The notes under the pieces: generated by a model
Seen by the model: the letters and a program-made list of their open reading frames with translations, nothing else
Database searches by the model: none
Told to the model about the DNA's origin: nothing
Translations under genes and position numbers: made by a program
Shown here: one piece after another, positions 40,226-49,502 of the stretch
Position numbering within the stretch: position 1 is the first letter of the stretch
How the letters are laid out: each line of letters begins with the position of its first letter
From: an uncultured Pelagibacteraceae bacterium
GTDB lineage: Bacteria; Pseudomonadota; Alphaproteobacteria; Pelagibacterales; AG-422-B15
Direction of reading: 5' to 3'
DNA: 64,000 nt
NCBI GenBank assembly: GCA_902590345.1
Contig: CACIWK010000002.1
Span: 124,001 to 188,000 of the forward strand

Positions 40226-40759
40226 ATGATGATTTCTTTATGCAGTAGATTTATAATTTTGATGGTATATGCCACAATCCTTATCTTTTGCAACAGTTTA
40301 TATACTTCAAATTCACACGCGAATGAGTTGATAATAGAAAAAAAACAAGGTTTTTTGAGTAAATTCGAAGATATCAATAGCAATGATGTCACTTTAAATG
40401 ATTTTAATGGCAAGTTGCTTTTAATTAATCTCTGGGCAACATGGTGTGAACCTTGCAAAGAAGAAATGCCATCACTCGATAGATTGCAACAAAAATATGA
40501 TAAACAAGATTTTCAGATACTTGCAATAAGCGTTGATCGTGGGCCGAAGAAAAAGTCAGTAAATTTTTTTAATGAATACGAAATCCAAAATATAGATTTA
40601 TTCTTTGACGATAAAAATAATATACCACGAGAAGTAAGAGCAGCAGGACTGCCATTTTCATTTTTTATTGATCAAGAGGGAAATCAAATAGCAAAGTTTA
40701 TTGGTCCAACTGAATGGGACAGTAACTACTTTCAAGATTATATTGATAGTAATTTATAA
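40226..40759 (+). CDS. TlpA-like periplasmic thioredoxin family protein
   Basis: The protein has an N-terminal signal or anchor (FIILMVYATILIFCNSL...SNSHA) and a thioredoxin fold with active site WATWCEPCKEEMPSLDRL and GLPFSFFIDQEGN. TlpA/ResA-like proteins reduce periplasmic disulfides, for example in cytochrome maturation. The frame stays open back to 40106 inside argH. I prefer the ATG at 40226, which places the hydrophobic segment at the N-terminus (177 residues); 40190, 40229 and 40262 are alternatives. It is divergent from argH, as in many alphaproteobacteria. Confidence 0.88.
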   Translation: MMISLCSRFIILMVYATILIFCNSLYTSNSHANELIIEKKQGFLSKFEDINSNDVTLNDFNGKLLLINLWATWCEPCKEEMPSLDRLQQKYDKQDFQILAISVDRGPKKKSVNFFNEYEIQNIDLFFDDKNNIPREVRAAGLPFSFFIDQEGNQIAKFIGPTEWDSNYFQDYIDSNL

Positions 40760-40763
40760 ATAA

Positions 40764-41693
40764 TTATAAGGCTTGTTCTAATTCGGGAAGAACTTGAAAC
40801 AAGTCTGCTACCAAACCATAGTCTGCCACATCAAATATAGGTGCTTCTTCATCTTTATTTATGGCAACTATAATTTTTGAGTCTTTCATGCCAGCCAAGT
40901 GCTGGATCGCTCCAGATATTCCGACCGCTATGTACAGTTCGGGTGCTACAACTTTACCAGTTTGTCCGACTTGATAATCATTTGGAACAAAGCCTGCATC
41001 AACGGCAGCTCGAGATGCTCCAACAGCAGCTCCAAGTTTTTCAGCTACTTTATCCAAAAGTTCAAAGTTTTCTCCATTTTGCATTCCGCGTCCACCTGAA
41101 ATAATTGTCTTTGCAGAAGTAAGTTCTGGCCTATCAGATTTTGTTAGCTCTTCGCCCACAAATTCTGAAATTGATGGAATATTCTCAGCATTTATCTTTG
41201 CAACCTCGCATTCAGCAGAGTCAGTTGTTGCAGCTTTGAAAGCAGTTGGTCTAACCGTGAGAACTTTCTTTGCATCAGATGTTTGTACAGTTGCAATAGC
41301 GTTACCAGCATAAATTGTTCTAATAAATGTATCTGCACTTTCAACAGCAACGATCTCCGATATTTGAGAGACATCAAGTTTTGCAGCAAGTCGAGGCATC
41401 ACATTTTTACCAGTTGTTGTTGCTGCAGCCAAAAAGTAGTCATAATCGCCGGCAATATTAAAAATAACTTGAGTAAGTTTTTCAGCCAAAACATTATCAA
41501 ATGCCGCATCATCCAAGTGGAGTAATTTACTCAATCCATTAATTTTTGAAGCCTCCTCAACAGCTTCATCAATATTTGAGCCCACAATAAGTCCGTGAAC
41601 ATCGCCTTCAATTTGAGACGCTGCTGTTATCGCTTTTAAACTTTGATCGCTGACTTTTCCGTTTGCATGCTCGATATAAAAAAGTGATGTCAT
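40764..41693 (-). CDS. etfA: Electron transfer flavoprotein alpha subunit
   Basis: A 309-residue EtfA with the C-terminal FAD-binding domain signature [46 protein letters not shown] and [16 protein letters not shown] accepts electrons from acyl-CoA dehydrogenases and passes them to ETF-ubiquinone oxidoreductase. The start overlaps the etfB stop by four bases. It ends the minus-strand run that begins with ccr, so Mcd upstream is a likely electron donor, though ETF also serves other dehydrogenases. Confidence 0.96.
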   Translation of the reverse strand: MTSLFYIEHANGKVSDQSLKAITAASQIEGDVHGLIVGSNIDEAVEEASKINGLSKLLHLDDAAFDNVLAEKLTQVIFNIAGDYDYFLAAATTTGKNVMPRLAAKLDVSQISEIVAVESADTFIRTIYAGNAIATVQTSDAKKVLTVRPTAFKAATTDSAECEVAKINAENIPSISEFVGEELTKSDRPELTSAKTIISGGRGMQNGENFELLDKVAEKLGAAVGASRAAVDAGFVPNDYQVGQTGKVVAPELYIAVGISGAIQHLAGMKDSKIIVAINKDEEAPIFDVADYGLVADLFQVLPELEQAL

Positions 41694-42439
41694 ATAACTC
41701 CTGCCTCATTTTTTAATTTTTCTACAAGATCTCCAACATTCTCGACTTTGATTCCAGCCTGACGCTTTGGAGGTTCAATAACTTTTAAAATACTTACTCT
41801 AGGTGTAACATCAACTCCATAGTCTTCAGGAGATTTTTGATCAATTGGCTTCTTTTTTGCTTTCATTATATTGGGCAGAGAAGCATACCTAGGTTCATTC
41901 AATCTTAAATCGGTGGTAATAATAGCGGGCATATTCAGATTTACAGTTTGTAAACCTCCATCTATTTCTCTGGTGACTTTAACCTTGTCGCCGTCGATTT
42001 CAACTTTTGAAGCAAAAGTTCCTTGAGGCATATCTGTTAGCGCAGCAAGCATCTGACCAGTTTGATTGTTATCTCCATCAATCGCTTGCTTTCCGGATAT
42101 CACTAGTCCAGGTGACTCGTTTTCACAAATTTTTGCTAGAATTTTTGCAATTGAAATAGGCTCAACTTTTTCTTCTGTGAGCACATGTATTCCTCGGTCA
42201 GCTCCCATTGCAAGAGCCGTTCGAATAGTTTCTTGACAAGATTGATTGCCGATTGAAACAGCGATGATCTCTTCAGCTTTACCAGCTTCTTTTAATCTAA
42301 TTGCCTCTTCAACTGCAATTTCACAAAAGGGGTTCATAGACATTTTTACATTCTCAGTTTCAACACCAGTTTGATCAGATTTAACTCTGATGTTAACGTA
42401 CGGATCAATAACTCTTTTGACAGGGACTAAAATTTTCAT
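41690..42439 (-). CDS. etfB: Electron transfer flavoprotein beta subunit
   Basis: The 249-residue protein has [55 protein letters not shown] and the C-terminal [18 protein letters not shown], all standard in EtfB. With EtfA it forms the FAD/AMP-containing heterodimer. It lies 43 bases downstream of the cobalamin adenosyltransferase gene, and its stop overlaps the etfA start. Confidence 0.96.
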   Translation of the reverse strand: MKILVPVKRVIDPYVNIRVKSDQTGVETENVKMSMNPFCEIAVEEAIRLKEAGKAEEIIAVSIGNQSCQETIRTALAMGADRGIHVLTEEKVEPISIAKILAKICENESPGLVISGKQAIDGDNNQTGQMLAALTDMPQGTFASKVEIDGDKVKVTREIDGGLQTVNLNMPAIITTDLRLNEPRYASLPNIMKAKKKPIDQKSPEDYGVDVTPRVSILKVIEPPKRQAGIKVENVGDLVEKLKNEAGVI

Positions 42440-42482
42440 GATTTATGTGTTATAATATCTTTTTTAGTTGAGTAAACATAAA

Positions 42483-43046
42483 TTATACATTCTTACCAGG
42501 TTTCCACAAAATATCTTTTTTGCCATTGTTGTTTTCAACTCTCGATAAAACAAAAAATAAATCAGATAACCGATTGATATATTTAATTGCTTCTTCGTTG
42601 ACCTCTTCTTTTTTTGCAAGTGCGACAATCTGAGTTTCAGCTCGGCGCGTTACAGTTCTTGCGTTGTGTAAAAATGCCGCAGACTGAGACCCTCCCGGTA
42701 GCACAAAAGAATTAAGAGGTGCTAACTTTGCGTTATATTTGTCAATTGTTTTTTCAATTCTTGTAACCTGCTTGCTTGTAACGCGTAGCGGTTTATATTT
42801 TGGTTTTTTTTCAACTGGAGTTGCGAGATCAGCACCTAAATCAAATAAGTCATTTTGTATTTCTGAAATTATTTTTTTCAGAGATGATTTGGCACTCGTG
42901 TTTAAAATTCCAAGTATAGAATTCAGTTCATCGACAGTCCCATATGCTTTTATTCTTATATTATCCTTAAATACACGTTTGCCAGATACTAGCCCTGTCT
43001 TGCCTTTATCACCGGCCCTTGTATAAATTTTATTGAGTTTTACCAT
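42483..43046 (-). CDS. pduO: PduO-type ATP:cob(I)alamin adenosyltransferase
   Basis: A 187-residue helical-bundle adenosyltransferase. It has IYTRAGDKGKTGLVSGKRV (ATP site), the YGTVDELNSILG motif, FVLPGGSQSAAFLHNARTVTRRAE and INRLSDLFFVLSR. It makes adenosylcobalamin, the cofactor of Ecm and Mcm encoded in this window. It overlaps the HIG1-like gene by one base and lies in the run ccr-mcd-HIG1-pduO-etfB-etfA, which directly links cofactor supply to the mutase step. Confidence 0.94.
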   Translation of the reverse strand: MVKLNKIYTRAGDKGKTGLVSGKRVFKDNIRIKAYGTVDELNSILGILNTSAKSSLKKIISEIQNDLFDLGADLATPVEKKPKYKPLRVTSKQVTRIEKTIDKYNAKLAPLNSFVLPGGSQSAAFLHNARTVTRRAETQIVALAKKEEVNEEAIKYINRLSDLFFVLSRVENNNGKKDILWKPGKNV

Positions 43047-43249
43047 TAAGAACTAGTTGAAAAGTAAAGAGCACTCATAATTATTACAATCGCAATAAAC
43101 TGCAGAGTAATTCTAAGTCTCATAAGTTTATTTGAGTACTTTTTATTAAAATCTCCACCTTTAAACATAGCGTAAATACCTGTTCCTAAAACCGCTAAAA
43201 CAGCAAGAAGTGATATAGGAATTAATAAGTAATATAAAAAACCTGGCAT
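43046..43249 (-). CDS. HIG1-like twin-transmembrane protein
   Basis: A 67-residue protein with two hydrophobic helices (YLLIPISLLAVLAVLGTGIY and LQFIAIVIIMSALYF) separated by a basic loop with NKLMRLRITLQ. This matches the hypoxia-induced-gene-1 (HIG_1_N) domain of small alphaproteobacterial membrane proteins, commonly just upstream of the cobalamin adenosyltransferase gene as here. Eukaryotic relatives associate with cytochrome oxidase; the bacterial function is not established. Its stop overlaps the pduO start by one base, so it is translationally coupled. Confidence 0.82.
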   Translation of the reverse strand: MPGFLYYLLIPISLLAVLAVLGTGIYAMFKGGDFNKKYSNKLMRLRITLQFIAIVIIMSALYFSTSS

Positions 43250-43255
43250 ATAAAA

Positions 43256-44911
43256 TTAAGCAGGGTTCGTAGAAACAAGTCGACGTGTTACAATGTCGGC
43301 CTGTATCTCTGCAGTTCCTTCAAATATATTTAAAATTCTGGAGTCACATAAAATTCTACTTATTGGATACTCAAGCGCAAACCCATTACCTCCATGAATT
43401 TGGACTCCGTTATCTGCGCATGCCCAAGCAACTCTAGCAGCCAACATTTTTGCCATTCCTGCTTCCAAATCGCATCTGTGTCCTTTATCTTTTTCTCTTG
43501 CAGCATAATAAGTTAATTGTCTTGCAGCCATAATCTCAGTAGCCATAGAAACAATTTTCGATGCATTTCTAGGTTTGTCATACAGCGAACCGCCATTTGT
43601 ATCTAGCCTATCTATTGCGTATTGCATTGCAGTTTCAAAAGCTGATTGTGCTACACCCAGTGCTCTAGCTGCAGTTTGTATACGAGCTGCTTCAAAAGTT
43701 TCCATCATTTGTTTGAAGCCATTTCCTTCTTTTTCACCAAGTAAATTTTCTTTTTTAACTTTAAAGCCGTCAAAAGCCATTTCGTACTCTTTCATGCCTC
43801 TGTAGCCTAAAACCTCGATTTCGCCACCACTAATTCCCTCATCAGGGAACATATTATCGTCATCACCCCTCTGTTTTTCAGCAAGGAACATTGATAAACC
43901 TTTGTAGCCTTTTTCATCAGGGTTTGTGCGTGCTAATAACATCATCACGTCACTTCGAGCTCCATGTGTAACCCATGTCTTGTTTCCTGTGATTGTATAG
44001 TGCTCTCCATTTGCAACTGCCCTTGTTTTGAATGAGCCCATATCAGATCCTGAATGAGGTTCGGTTAAAACAGCACATGGAAGCATTTCACCAGATGCAA
44101 TTTTCGGTAAATATTTATTTTTCTGATCTTCGGTGCCACCTGTAATCAATAATTCGGCAGCTATATCGCCGCGTGTACCAAGTGAGCCAATGCCAATATA
44201 ACCCCTTGCAAGTTCCTCAGTTACCACACAGTCAACAAATCTTGTCATTCCAAGTCCACCGTATTCTTCAGGTATCGTCAGACCAAATACACCAAGTTCA
44301 GACATTTTTTCAATTACAGACATCGGAATAAGGTTATCTTTAAGATGCCATTCATGAGCGTTTGGCGTCACATCATCTTCAACAAATTTTCTAAATTGTT
44401 CTTGAATTATTGATGTAGTTTCATCTAGGCCGCTATTACCAAAGTTTTTACTTGTAAATCCATCTTTTAATAATTGAGCAAGTTTCATGCGATCTGCAGT
44501 ACTATTGCCATTCAAAATCAGATCATTAAATTCTTCGGTTCCTGTTTCTTGAAAGAGACCATTTTTTAATCCTAAATCTTGAGGACGAACATACTCAAGT
44601 TGTGACATTGGTATCCCAGATTTAATTTGCGCACAGTATTCCGAAAAAGTAATTTGCAAAATTAATTGCTCTGTTTCATTAAACGTTCCGGTCGAGTCTA
44701 GGTTTGAGGCCCAATTAACCATTTCTTTCAAAGTAGCTCTATATGCAGCAACCCAAGATAAGCCATGTGCAGCATGTTGTTCCCTATCTAGATTATCACG
44801 AGATAATTTTCCATTAACAATTAACTCACCTCTTACATGTTGCAGGGCAGCATCGTAATACTTATCGACAGTAATAAGGGATTTTTGACATTTAGAAATT
44901 AGTTCGTGCAT
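43256..44911 (-). CDS. mcd: (2S)-Methylsuccinyl-CoA dehydrogenase
   Basis: A 551-residue acyl-CoA dehydrogenase with the extra N-terminal domain of about 160 residues that marks Mcd (YDAALQHVRGELIV, AHGLSWVAAYRATLKEM). The ordinary ACAD fold follows: EEYGGLGMT, AVLTEPHSGSDMGSFKT, TWVTHGARSD, and C-terminal QIHGGNGFALEYPISR. It oxidises methylsuccinyl-CoA to mesaconyl-CoA in the ethylmalonyl-CoA pathway and passes electrons to ETF. It lies ten bases downstream of ccr, which makes this specific call strong. Confidence 0.92.
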   Translation of the reverse strand: MHELISKCQKSLITVDKYYDAALQHVRGELIVNGKLSRDNLDREQHAAHGLSWVAAYRATLKEMVNWASNLDSTGTFNETEQLILQITFSEYCAQIKSGIPMSQLEYVRPQDLGLKNGLFQETGTEEFNDLILNGNSTADRMKLAQLLKDGFTSKNFGNSGLDETTSIIQEQFRKFVEDDVTPNAHEWHLKDNLIPMSVIEKMSELGVFGLTIPEEYGGLGMTRFVDCVVTEELARGYIGIGSLGTRGDIAAELLITGGTEDQKNKYLPKIASGEMLPCAVLTEPHSGSDMGSFKTRAVANGEHYTITGNKTWVTHGARSDVMMLLARTNPDEKGYKGLSMFLAEKQRGDDDNMFPDEGISGGEIEVLGYRGMKEYEMAFDGFKVKKENLLGEKEGNGFKQMMETFEAARIQTAARALGVAQSAFETAMQYAIDRLDTNGGSLYDKPRNASKIVSMATEIMAARQLTYYAAREKDKGHRCDLEAGMAKMLAARVAWACADNGVQIHGGNGFALEYPISRILCDSRILNIFEGTAEIQADIVTRRLVSTNPA

Positions 44912-44921
44912 GTTTAACTTT

Positions 44922-46157
44922 CTAGTTTAGAGATTTTTGTCCTTCTTTTGCAGCGCCAACAAGGACAGCCATATTTCCACCTTTATGTTCATTGTTAAGC
45001 ATCTTTTCATGAGCATCAGGAATATTGTTCCATGCAAAAAGCTCTGACATACAAGGATCTAATGTGCCGTCAATAACAAGTTCATTTGCTGCATTCGCTT
45101 GCTTTGAATTTCCAAAGTGTGAACCCTGAAGTCTTTTACTTTGCATCCAAAGGTATCTAGCATCTAATGTGAGATTATATCCTGTAGTACCAGCACAAAT
45201 AACAACCATTCCTCCTGGTTTTACTACAAAACATGAAACAGGAACGGTAGTTTCGCCCGGATGCTCAAATACCATGTCAACATTATTACCCTTACCTGTA
45301 AATTCCCATAAGGCCTTTCCAAATTTTCTAACTTCTTTCATATAGTTTGCATATGTTTCAGCGTCATCAATGTCAGGATGTTCACCCCAACAATCAAAAT
45401 CTTTTCTGTTTAGAACGCCTACAGCTCCTAGATCTTTTACATAATCAATTTTAGAGTTATCAGAAACAATACCAATTGGTTTAGCGCCAACAATTTTTGC
45501 AAGTTGCACTGCCATGCTTCCAAGGCCTCCTGATGCGCCCCATATTAAAACAAACTCACCCGGCTTTAATTCATTGGGAGCGTGGCCAAATAGCATTCTA
45601 TATGCAGTTGCGAGGGTTAACATATAACAACCACTTTCTTCCCAAGATAAATTTGGTGGCTTACGTAAAACTTGGTGCGCTTGAACAGCTGTGAATTGAG
45701 CAAAGGTTCCATCAGCTGTTTCGTAACCAAAGACCTTATTTGTTTTCGATATCATTGGTTCACCACCATTAACCTCAGCATCCTCATGATCCCACTGCAT
45801 ACCATGAATGATTACCTCATCGCCTACTTTCCATTTTTTTACGCCAGAACCAACTTTCCAAACAATTCCAGAACAATCAGAACCTGCGATGTGATAGTCT
45901 TTTTTAGTCATATCAAGCGTAGATACAGGTTTTCCAAGACCAGCCCAAACACCGTTGTAGTTTACACCCGCGGCCATTACAAATATCAAAACGTCATTGG
46001 ATCCAACTTCAGGAACATCAAATTCTTCTTCTTTAAATGATTGCATTGGGTTTCCATGACGATCTCTTCTGATTACCCATGCGTGCATTTTCTTAGGGAC
46101 AAAACCAAGAGGTGGAACTTCACCTATTGCATAAATGTCTTTTTCTTCAGTGGTCAT
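44922..46157 (-). CDS. ccr: Crotonyl-CoA carboxylase/reductase
   Basis: A 411-residue zinc-free medium-chain dehydrogenase of the Ccr group. It has GVNYNGVWAGLGKPVSTLD, HIAGSDCSGIVWKVG, the cofactor motif WGASGGLGSMAVQLAK and FEHPGETTVPVSCFV. It reductively carboxylates crotonyl-CoA to ethylmalonyl-CoA with NADPH, the committing step of the ethylmalonyl-CoA pathway. A good AGGAG site lies eight bases before the ATG. It heads a six-gene minus-strand run and is divergent from ecm. Confidence 0.96.
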   Translation of the reverse strand: MTTEEKDIYAIGEVPPLGFVPKKMHAWVIRRDRHGNPMQSFKEEEFDVPEVGSNDVLIFVMAAGVNYNGVWAGLGKPVSTLDMTKKDYHIAGSDCSGIVWKVGSGVKKWKVGDEVIIHGMQWDHEDAEVNGGEPMISKTNKVFGYETADGTFAQFTAVQAHQVLRKPPNLSWEESGCYMLTLATAYRMLFGHAPNELKPGEFVLIWGASGGLGSMAVQLAKIVGAKPIGIVSDNSKIDYVKDLGAVGVLNRKDFDCWGEHPDIDDAETYANYMKEVRKFGKALWEFTGKGNNVDMVFEHPGETTVPVSCFVVKPGGMVVICAGTTGYNLTLDARYLWMQSKRLQGSHFGNSKQANAANELVIDGTLDPCMSELFAWNNIPDAHEKMLNNEHKGGNMAVLVGAAKEGQKSLN

Positions 46158-46291
46158 AAATCTGCTCCTGTAGTGTAATTTATATAAAACTAATGTTTCT
46201 TTTTTCTAGGTTTATAGCCATTTTAGCTAGATTAGTATATACATTTTAAACAAAAGGATTTAATAAAACCAAAAAAAAACGTTGAAAAACA

Positions 46292-48247
46292 ATGGATAAA
46301 CCTTGGCTCATAAGAACTTACGCAGGACATTCGTCTGCCAAAAAGTCAAATGAACTCTATCTTAAGAACCTATCAAAAGGTCAAACAGGTATCTCAGTAG
46401 CGTTCGATTTACCTACTCAAACTGGGTATGACAGTGATCACATTCTCGCTAAAGGGGAGGTTGGCAAAGTTGGTGTTCCAATCTGTCATATTGGCGATAT
46501 GAGATCGCTCTTTAATCAGATTCCATTAGATAAAATGAATACATCAATGACCATAAATGCTACAGCTGCATGGTTGCTGAGTTTATATGTAGCCGTTGCA
46601 GATGAACAGGGCATAGACAGAAATAAATTACGGGGAACAACTCAAAACGATGTTTTAAAAGAATATCTCTCAAGAGGAACATATATTCTTCCACCTGACC
46701 CAAGTTTAAAAATAATATCTGACGTGATTACTTTTACTTTTAAAGAAATGCCAAATTGGAATCCAATCAATGTATGTCCTTACCATTTAGTTGAAGTAGG
46801 CGCAACTCCTGAGCAGGAATTAGCTTTTGGTCTTTCAATTGCAGTTGCGTATCTCGATAAAGTTAAAACCTCAAATGTGTTATCAGAGGAAGAATTTGAA
46901 AATGTAGTAGGTCGCATAAGCTTCTTCGTTAATTCTGGAATCAAATTTATTACTGAGATGTGTAAAATGAGAGCATTTGTATCTTTGTGGAATGAAATTA
47001 CAAAAGAGAGATATGGTGTTAAGGATCCTAAAAACAGAAGATTTAGATATGGCATGCAAGTAAACAGTCTTGGATTAACTGAGCAACAACCTGAGAACAA
47101 CGTATATAGAATATTAATTGAAATGCTAGGCGTCGTTCTCTCAAAGGATGCAAGAGCAAGAGCAGTTCAGTTGCCAGCTTGGAATGAAGCAATGGGATTG
47201 CCAAGACCATGGGATCAACAATGGTCCTTAAGATTACAACAAATTGTTGCGTATGAAACAGATCTTCTACATTTTGACGATATATTCAATGGCTCTGAAG
47301 TAATTGATGAAAAGGTTAAAAATCTTAAAGAGACTGCGATGAAAGAATTTAATCACATTCAATCAATTGGTGGTGCAGTAGCTGCAGTTGAAAGTGGTTA
47401 CTTAAAACAGGAATTGGTCAATTCTCAAAAAGAAAGGCTAAAAAGAATTAATGATAAAGAGCAAATCGTTGTTGGAGTTAATGAGTTTGTTGAGACTGAA
47501 GAGTCACCTCTTGTATCAAATGATGGAGGCATAGAAACAATTGATCCAAAAATTGAAAATGAACAAGTAAAAGCAGTTATTGATTGGAGACAAAACAGAG
47601 ATCAAAAACAGGTTGATAGCGCTTTAAATCAATTAAGCGAAGCAGCAAAATCTGGAGAAAACATAATGGAAGCTTCTATTACAGCTGCAAAAGCAGGTGT
47701 AACAACAGGTGAATGGTCTCAAATACTTCGGGATGTTTTTGGTGAGTTCAAAGCACCGACTGGTATAACTAATATTCAACCATCCAATAATGACGATTAC
47801 AGCCCAATACGTAAAAGAGTTGAGTCATTGTCAGATAAGATGGGAAGAAGAATTAAATTTCTTGTAGGCAAACCTGGCCTTGACGGACATTCTAGTGGAG
47901 CTGAACAAATTGCTGTAAGTGCGAGTGATTGTGGAATGGATGTTTTGTACGAAGGAATTAGATTAACACCAGAACAAATAGTAAAATCATCTGTTGAAGA
48001 AGATGTACACATCATCGGACTTTCTATTCTATCTGGTTCTCATGTGCAGCTTGTCGAGGAAATTATGAATGAAATGAAAAAAAATAAAGTAGATGATATC
48101 CCGGTAATTGTAGGAGGTATAATTCCAACAGAAGATGAAAAGATCTTAATTAAAAATGGAGTTCAAGCAGTTTATACTCCAAAGGATTATCAGCTGAAAG
48201 ATATAATGAGTGACATTGTGAGCATTGTTGAGAGAAAAGTATCTTAA
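46292..48247 (+). CDS. ecm: Ethylmalonyl-CoA mutase
   Basis: A 651-residue adenosylcobalamin mutase. It has an N-terminal TIM barrel (RTYAGHSSAKKSN, VAFDLPTQTGYDSD, TQNDVLKEYLSRGTYILPP) and a C-terminal B12-binding domain with the cobalt-ligand histidine in KPGLDGHSSGAEQIAV. The TQND.LKEYLSRGTY stretch and shorter N-terminus match Ecm rather than Mcm. An in-frame TGA nine bases upstream excludes an earlier start. It converts ethylmalonyl-CoA to methylsuccinyl-CoA, between Ccr and Mcd. It is divergent from ccr and its stop overlaps the esterase start. Confidence 0.94.
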   Translation: MDKPWLIRTYAGHSSAKKSNELYLKNLSKGQTGISVAFDLPTQTGYDSDHILAKGEVGKVGVPICHIGDMRSLFNQIPLDKMNTSMTINATAAWLLSLYVAVADEQGIDRNKLRGTTQNDVLKEYLSRGTYILPPDPSLKIISDVITFTFKEMPNWNPINVCPYHLVEVGATPEQELAFGLSIAVAYLDKVKTSNVLSEEEFENVVGRISFFVNSGIKFITEMCKMRAFVSLWNEITKERYGVKDPKNRRFRYGMQVNSLGLTEQQPENNVYRILIEMLGVVLSKDARARAVQLPAWNEAMGLPRPWDQQWSLRLQQIVAYETDLLHFDDIFNGSEVIDEKVKNLKETAMKEFNHIQSIGGAVAAVESGYLKQELVNSQKERLKRINDKEQIVVGVNEFVETEESPLVSNDGGIETIDPKIENEQVKAVIDWRQNRDQKQVDSALNQLSEAAKSGENIMEASITAAKAGVTTGEWSQILRDVFGEFKAPTGITNIQPSNNDDYSPIRKRVESLSDKMGRRIKFLVGKPGLDGHSSGAEQIAVSASDCGMDVLYEGIRLTPEQIVKSSVEEDVHIIGLSILSGSHVQLVEEIMNEMKKNKVDDIPVIVGGIIPTEDEKILIKNGVQAVYTPKDYQLKDIMSDIVSIVERKVS

Positions 48248-48900
48248 TGCCAATCTTAAGTGGACCAGTTTTAGAACCCCAAGACTCTTCAAAGCCATCA
48301 AAACTTGTAATATTTTGTCATGGATACGGCGCAGATGGCAATGATCTGATTGGCCTTGCTAATTATATTCAGCCTCAAATGCCCGATGCAGTTTTTTTAT
48401 CACCTAATGCACCTGAAAAATGTGGATTAAACCCAATGGGATATCAATGGTTTGATTTTCAATCGGGTGATCCTGCAACTATTTGGAAAGGTGTGTTAAA
48501 TGCAGCTGATACACTTAATGGTTATATTGATGAACAACTTAAGAATTATGAGTTAAGTGATGATAATTTGGCGCTCGTAGGTTTCAGTCAAGGCACAATG
48601 ATGAGTTTACATGTCGGCCTTAGAAGAAAAAATTCAATGAGAGCAATTGTTGGCTTTTCAGGAAGGTTAATTGCTCCAGAACTTCTTAAAAATGAATTAA
48701 AGTCAAAACCTCCAATTTATCTAATTCATGGAGATATGGACCCTATGGTTCCTTATCAAGAAACTATTGAAGCTGAAAAAAAATTATCACAATTGAGTAT
48801 AGATGTTAAGGCTCATATTTCTACAAACACTCAGCATTCAATTGCTCAAGACGGATTAGATATAGCTATTAAATTCTTAGTCGAAAAGTTCTCAAATTAA
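48247..48900 (+). CDS. Phospholipase/carboxylesterase family (alpha/beta hydrolase)
   Basis: A 217-residue alpha/beta hydrolase of the phospholipase/carboxylesterase (YpfH/acyl-protein thioesterase-like) family. It has the oxyanion segment LVIFCHGYGADGNDLIGLA, the nucleophile GFSQGTMMSLHVGL, the aspartate in LIHGDMDPMVPY and the histidine in QHSIAQDGLD, so the triad is complete. The natural ester or thioester substrate is unknown. Its start overlaps the ecm stop by one base; coupling may be incidental in so compact a genome. Confidence 0.88.
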   Translation: MPILSGPVLEPQDSSKPSKLVIFCHGYGADGNDLIGLANYIQPQMPDAVFLSPNAPEKCGLNPMGYQWFDFQSGDPATIWKGVLNAADTLNGYIDEQLKNYELSDDNLALVGFSQGTMMSLHVGLRRKNSMRAIVGFSGRLIAPELLKNELKSKPPIYLIHGDMDPMVPYQETIEAEKKLSQLSIDVKAHISTNTQHSIAQDGLDIAIKFLVEKFSN

Positions 48901-48944
48901 AATATTTTTTGAAATATTTATACAATTGCATATATTAATTAATA

Positions 48945-49502
48945 ATGAGTATTGCAGTTCCTTTAGAAAAATGTCCAGCTTTGGTTCTAAATTCAGATTT
49001 CAGGCCTCTTAGCCATTATCCGCTTTCTCTCTGGTGTTGGCAGGATAGTGTAAAAGCTGTTGTTCTTGGAAGGGTAAATATTGTATCAAACTATGAAAGA
49101 GAAATTAGAAGTCCAAGTTTTCAAATGTATTTGCCAAGCGTTATTAGTCTAAAAACGTACATCAAGCCAAATAGAAATCCAATATTCTCAAGATTTAACG
49201 TTTTTTTGCGTGATAAGTTTAGTTGTCAATATTGTGGTTCAAAGAAAGATTTAACATTTGATCATCTTATACCTAGATCACACGGCGGTGAAACAACTTG
49301 GGAAAATATTGTAACAGCATGTTCAAGTTGTAACGTAAAAAAGGGAGGAAAACTTTTGAAAAACTCGGGTATGAAGCCTCTCAATATTCCAAAAGTACCT
49401 ACAATGGCTGATTTAGATAAATGTGGCCGATCTTTTCCTCCTAACTTTTTGCATGAAAGCTGGATGGATTTCTTATATTGGGATATTCAACTAGAAAGAT
49501 AA
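48945..49502 (+). CDS. HNH endonuclease family protein
   Basis: A 185-residue protein with an N-terminal PALVLNSDFRPLSHYPLSLW segment and an HNH domain with zinc-binding CQYCGSKKDLTFDHLIPRSHGGETTWENIVTACSSCNVKKG split across positions of about residues 96-136. This type is single-copy and widespread in alphaproteobacteria, without association with introns, inteins or phages. It is therefore probably a housekeeping nuclease of unknown role rather than a mobile homing enzyme. It is convergent with coq7. Confidence 0.88.
   Translation: MSIAVPLEKCPALVLNSDFRPLSHYPLSLWCWQDSVKAVVLGRVNIVSNYEREIRSPSFQMYLPSVISLKTYIKPNRNPIFSRFNVFLRDKFSCQYCGSKKDLTFDHLIPRSHGGETTWENIVTACSSCNVKKGGKLLKNSGMKPLNIPKVPTMADLDKCGRSFPPNFLHESWMDFLYWDIQLER

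Noticed and set aside
46158-46291. Cobalamin riboswitch between ccr and ecm
   Set aside because: The 134-base gap is AT-rich with no B12-box-like segment or stable multi-stem structure visible on either strand.
48945-49502. Homing endonuclease or defence nuclease
   Set aside because: The HNH protein is of the widespread single-copy alphaproteobacterial type, with no intron, intein, restriction or toxin partner around it.
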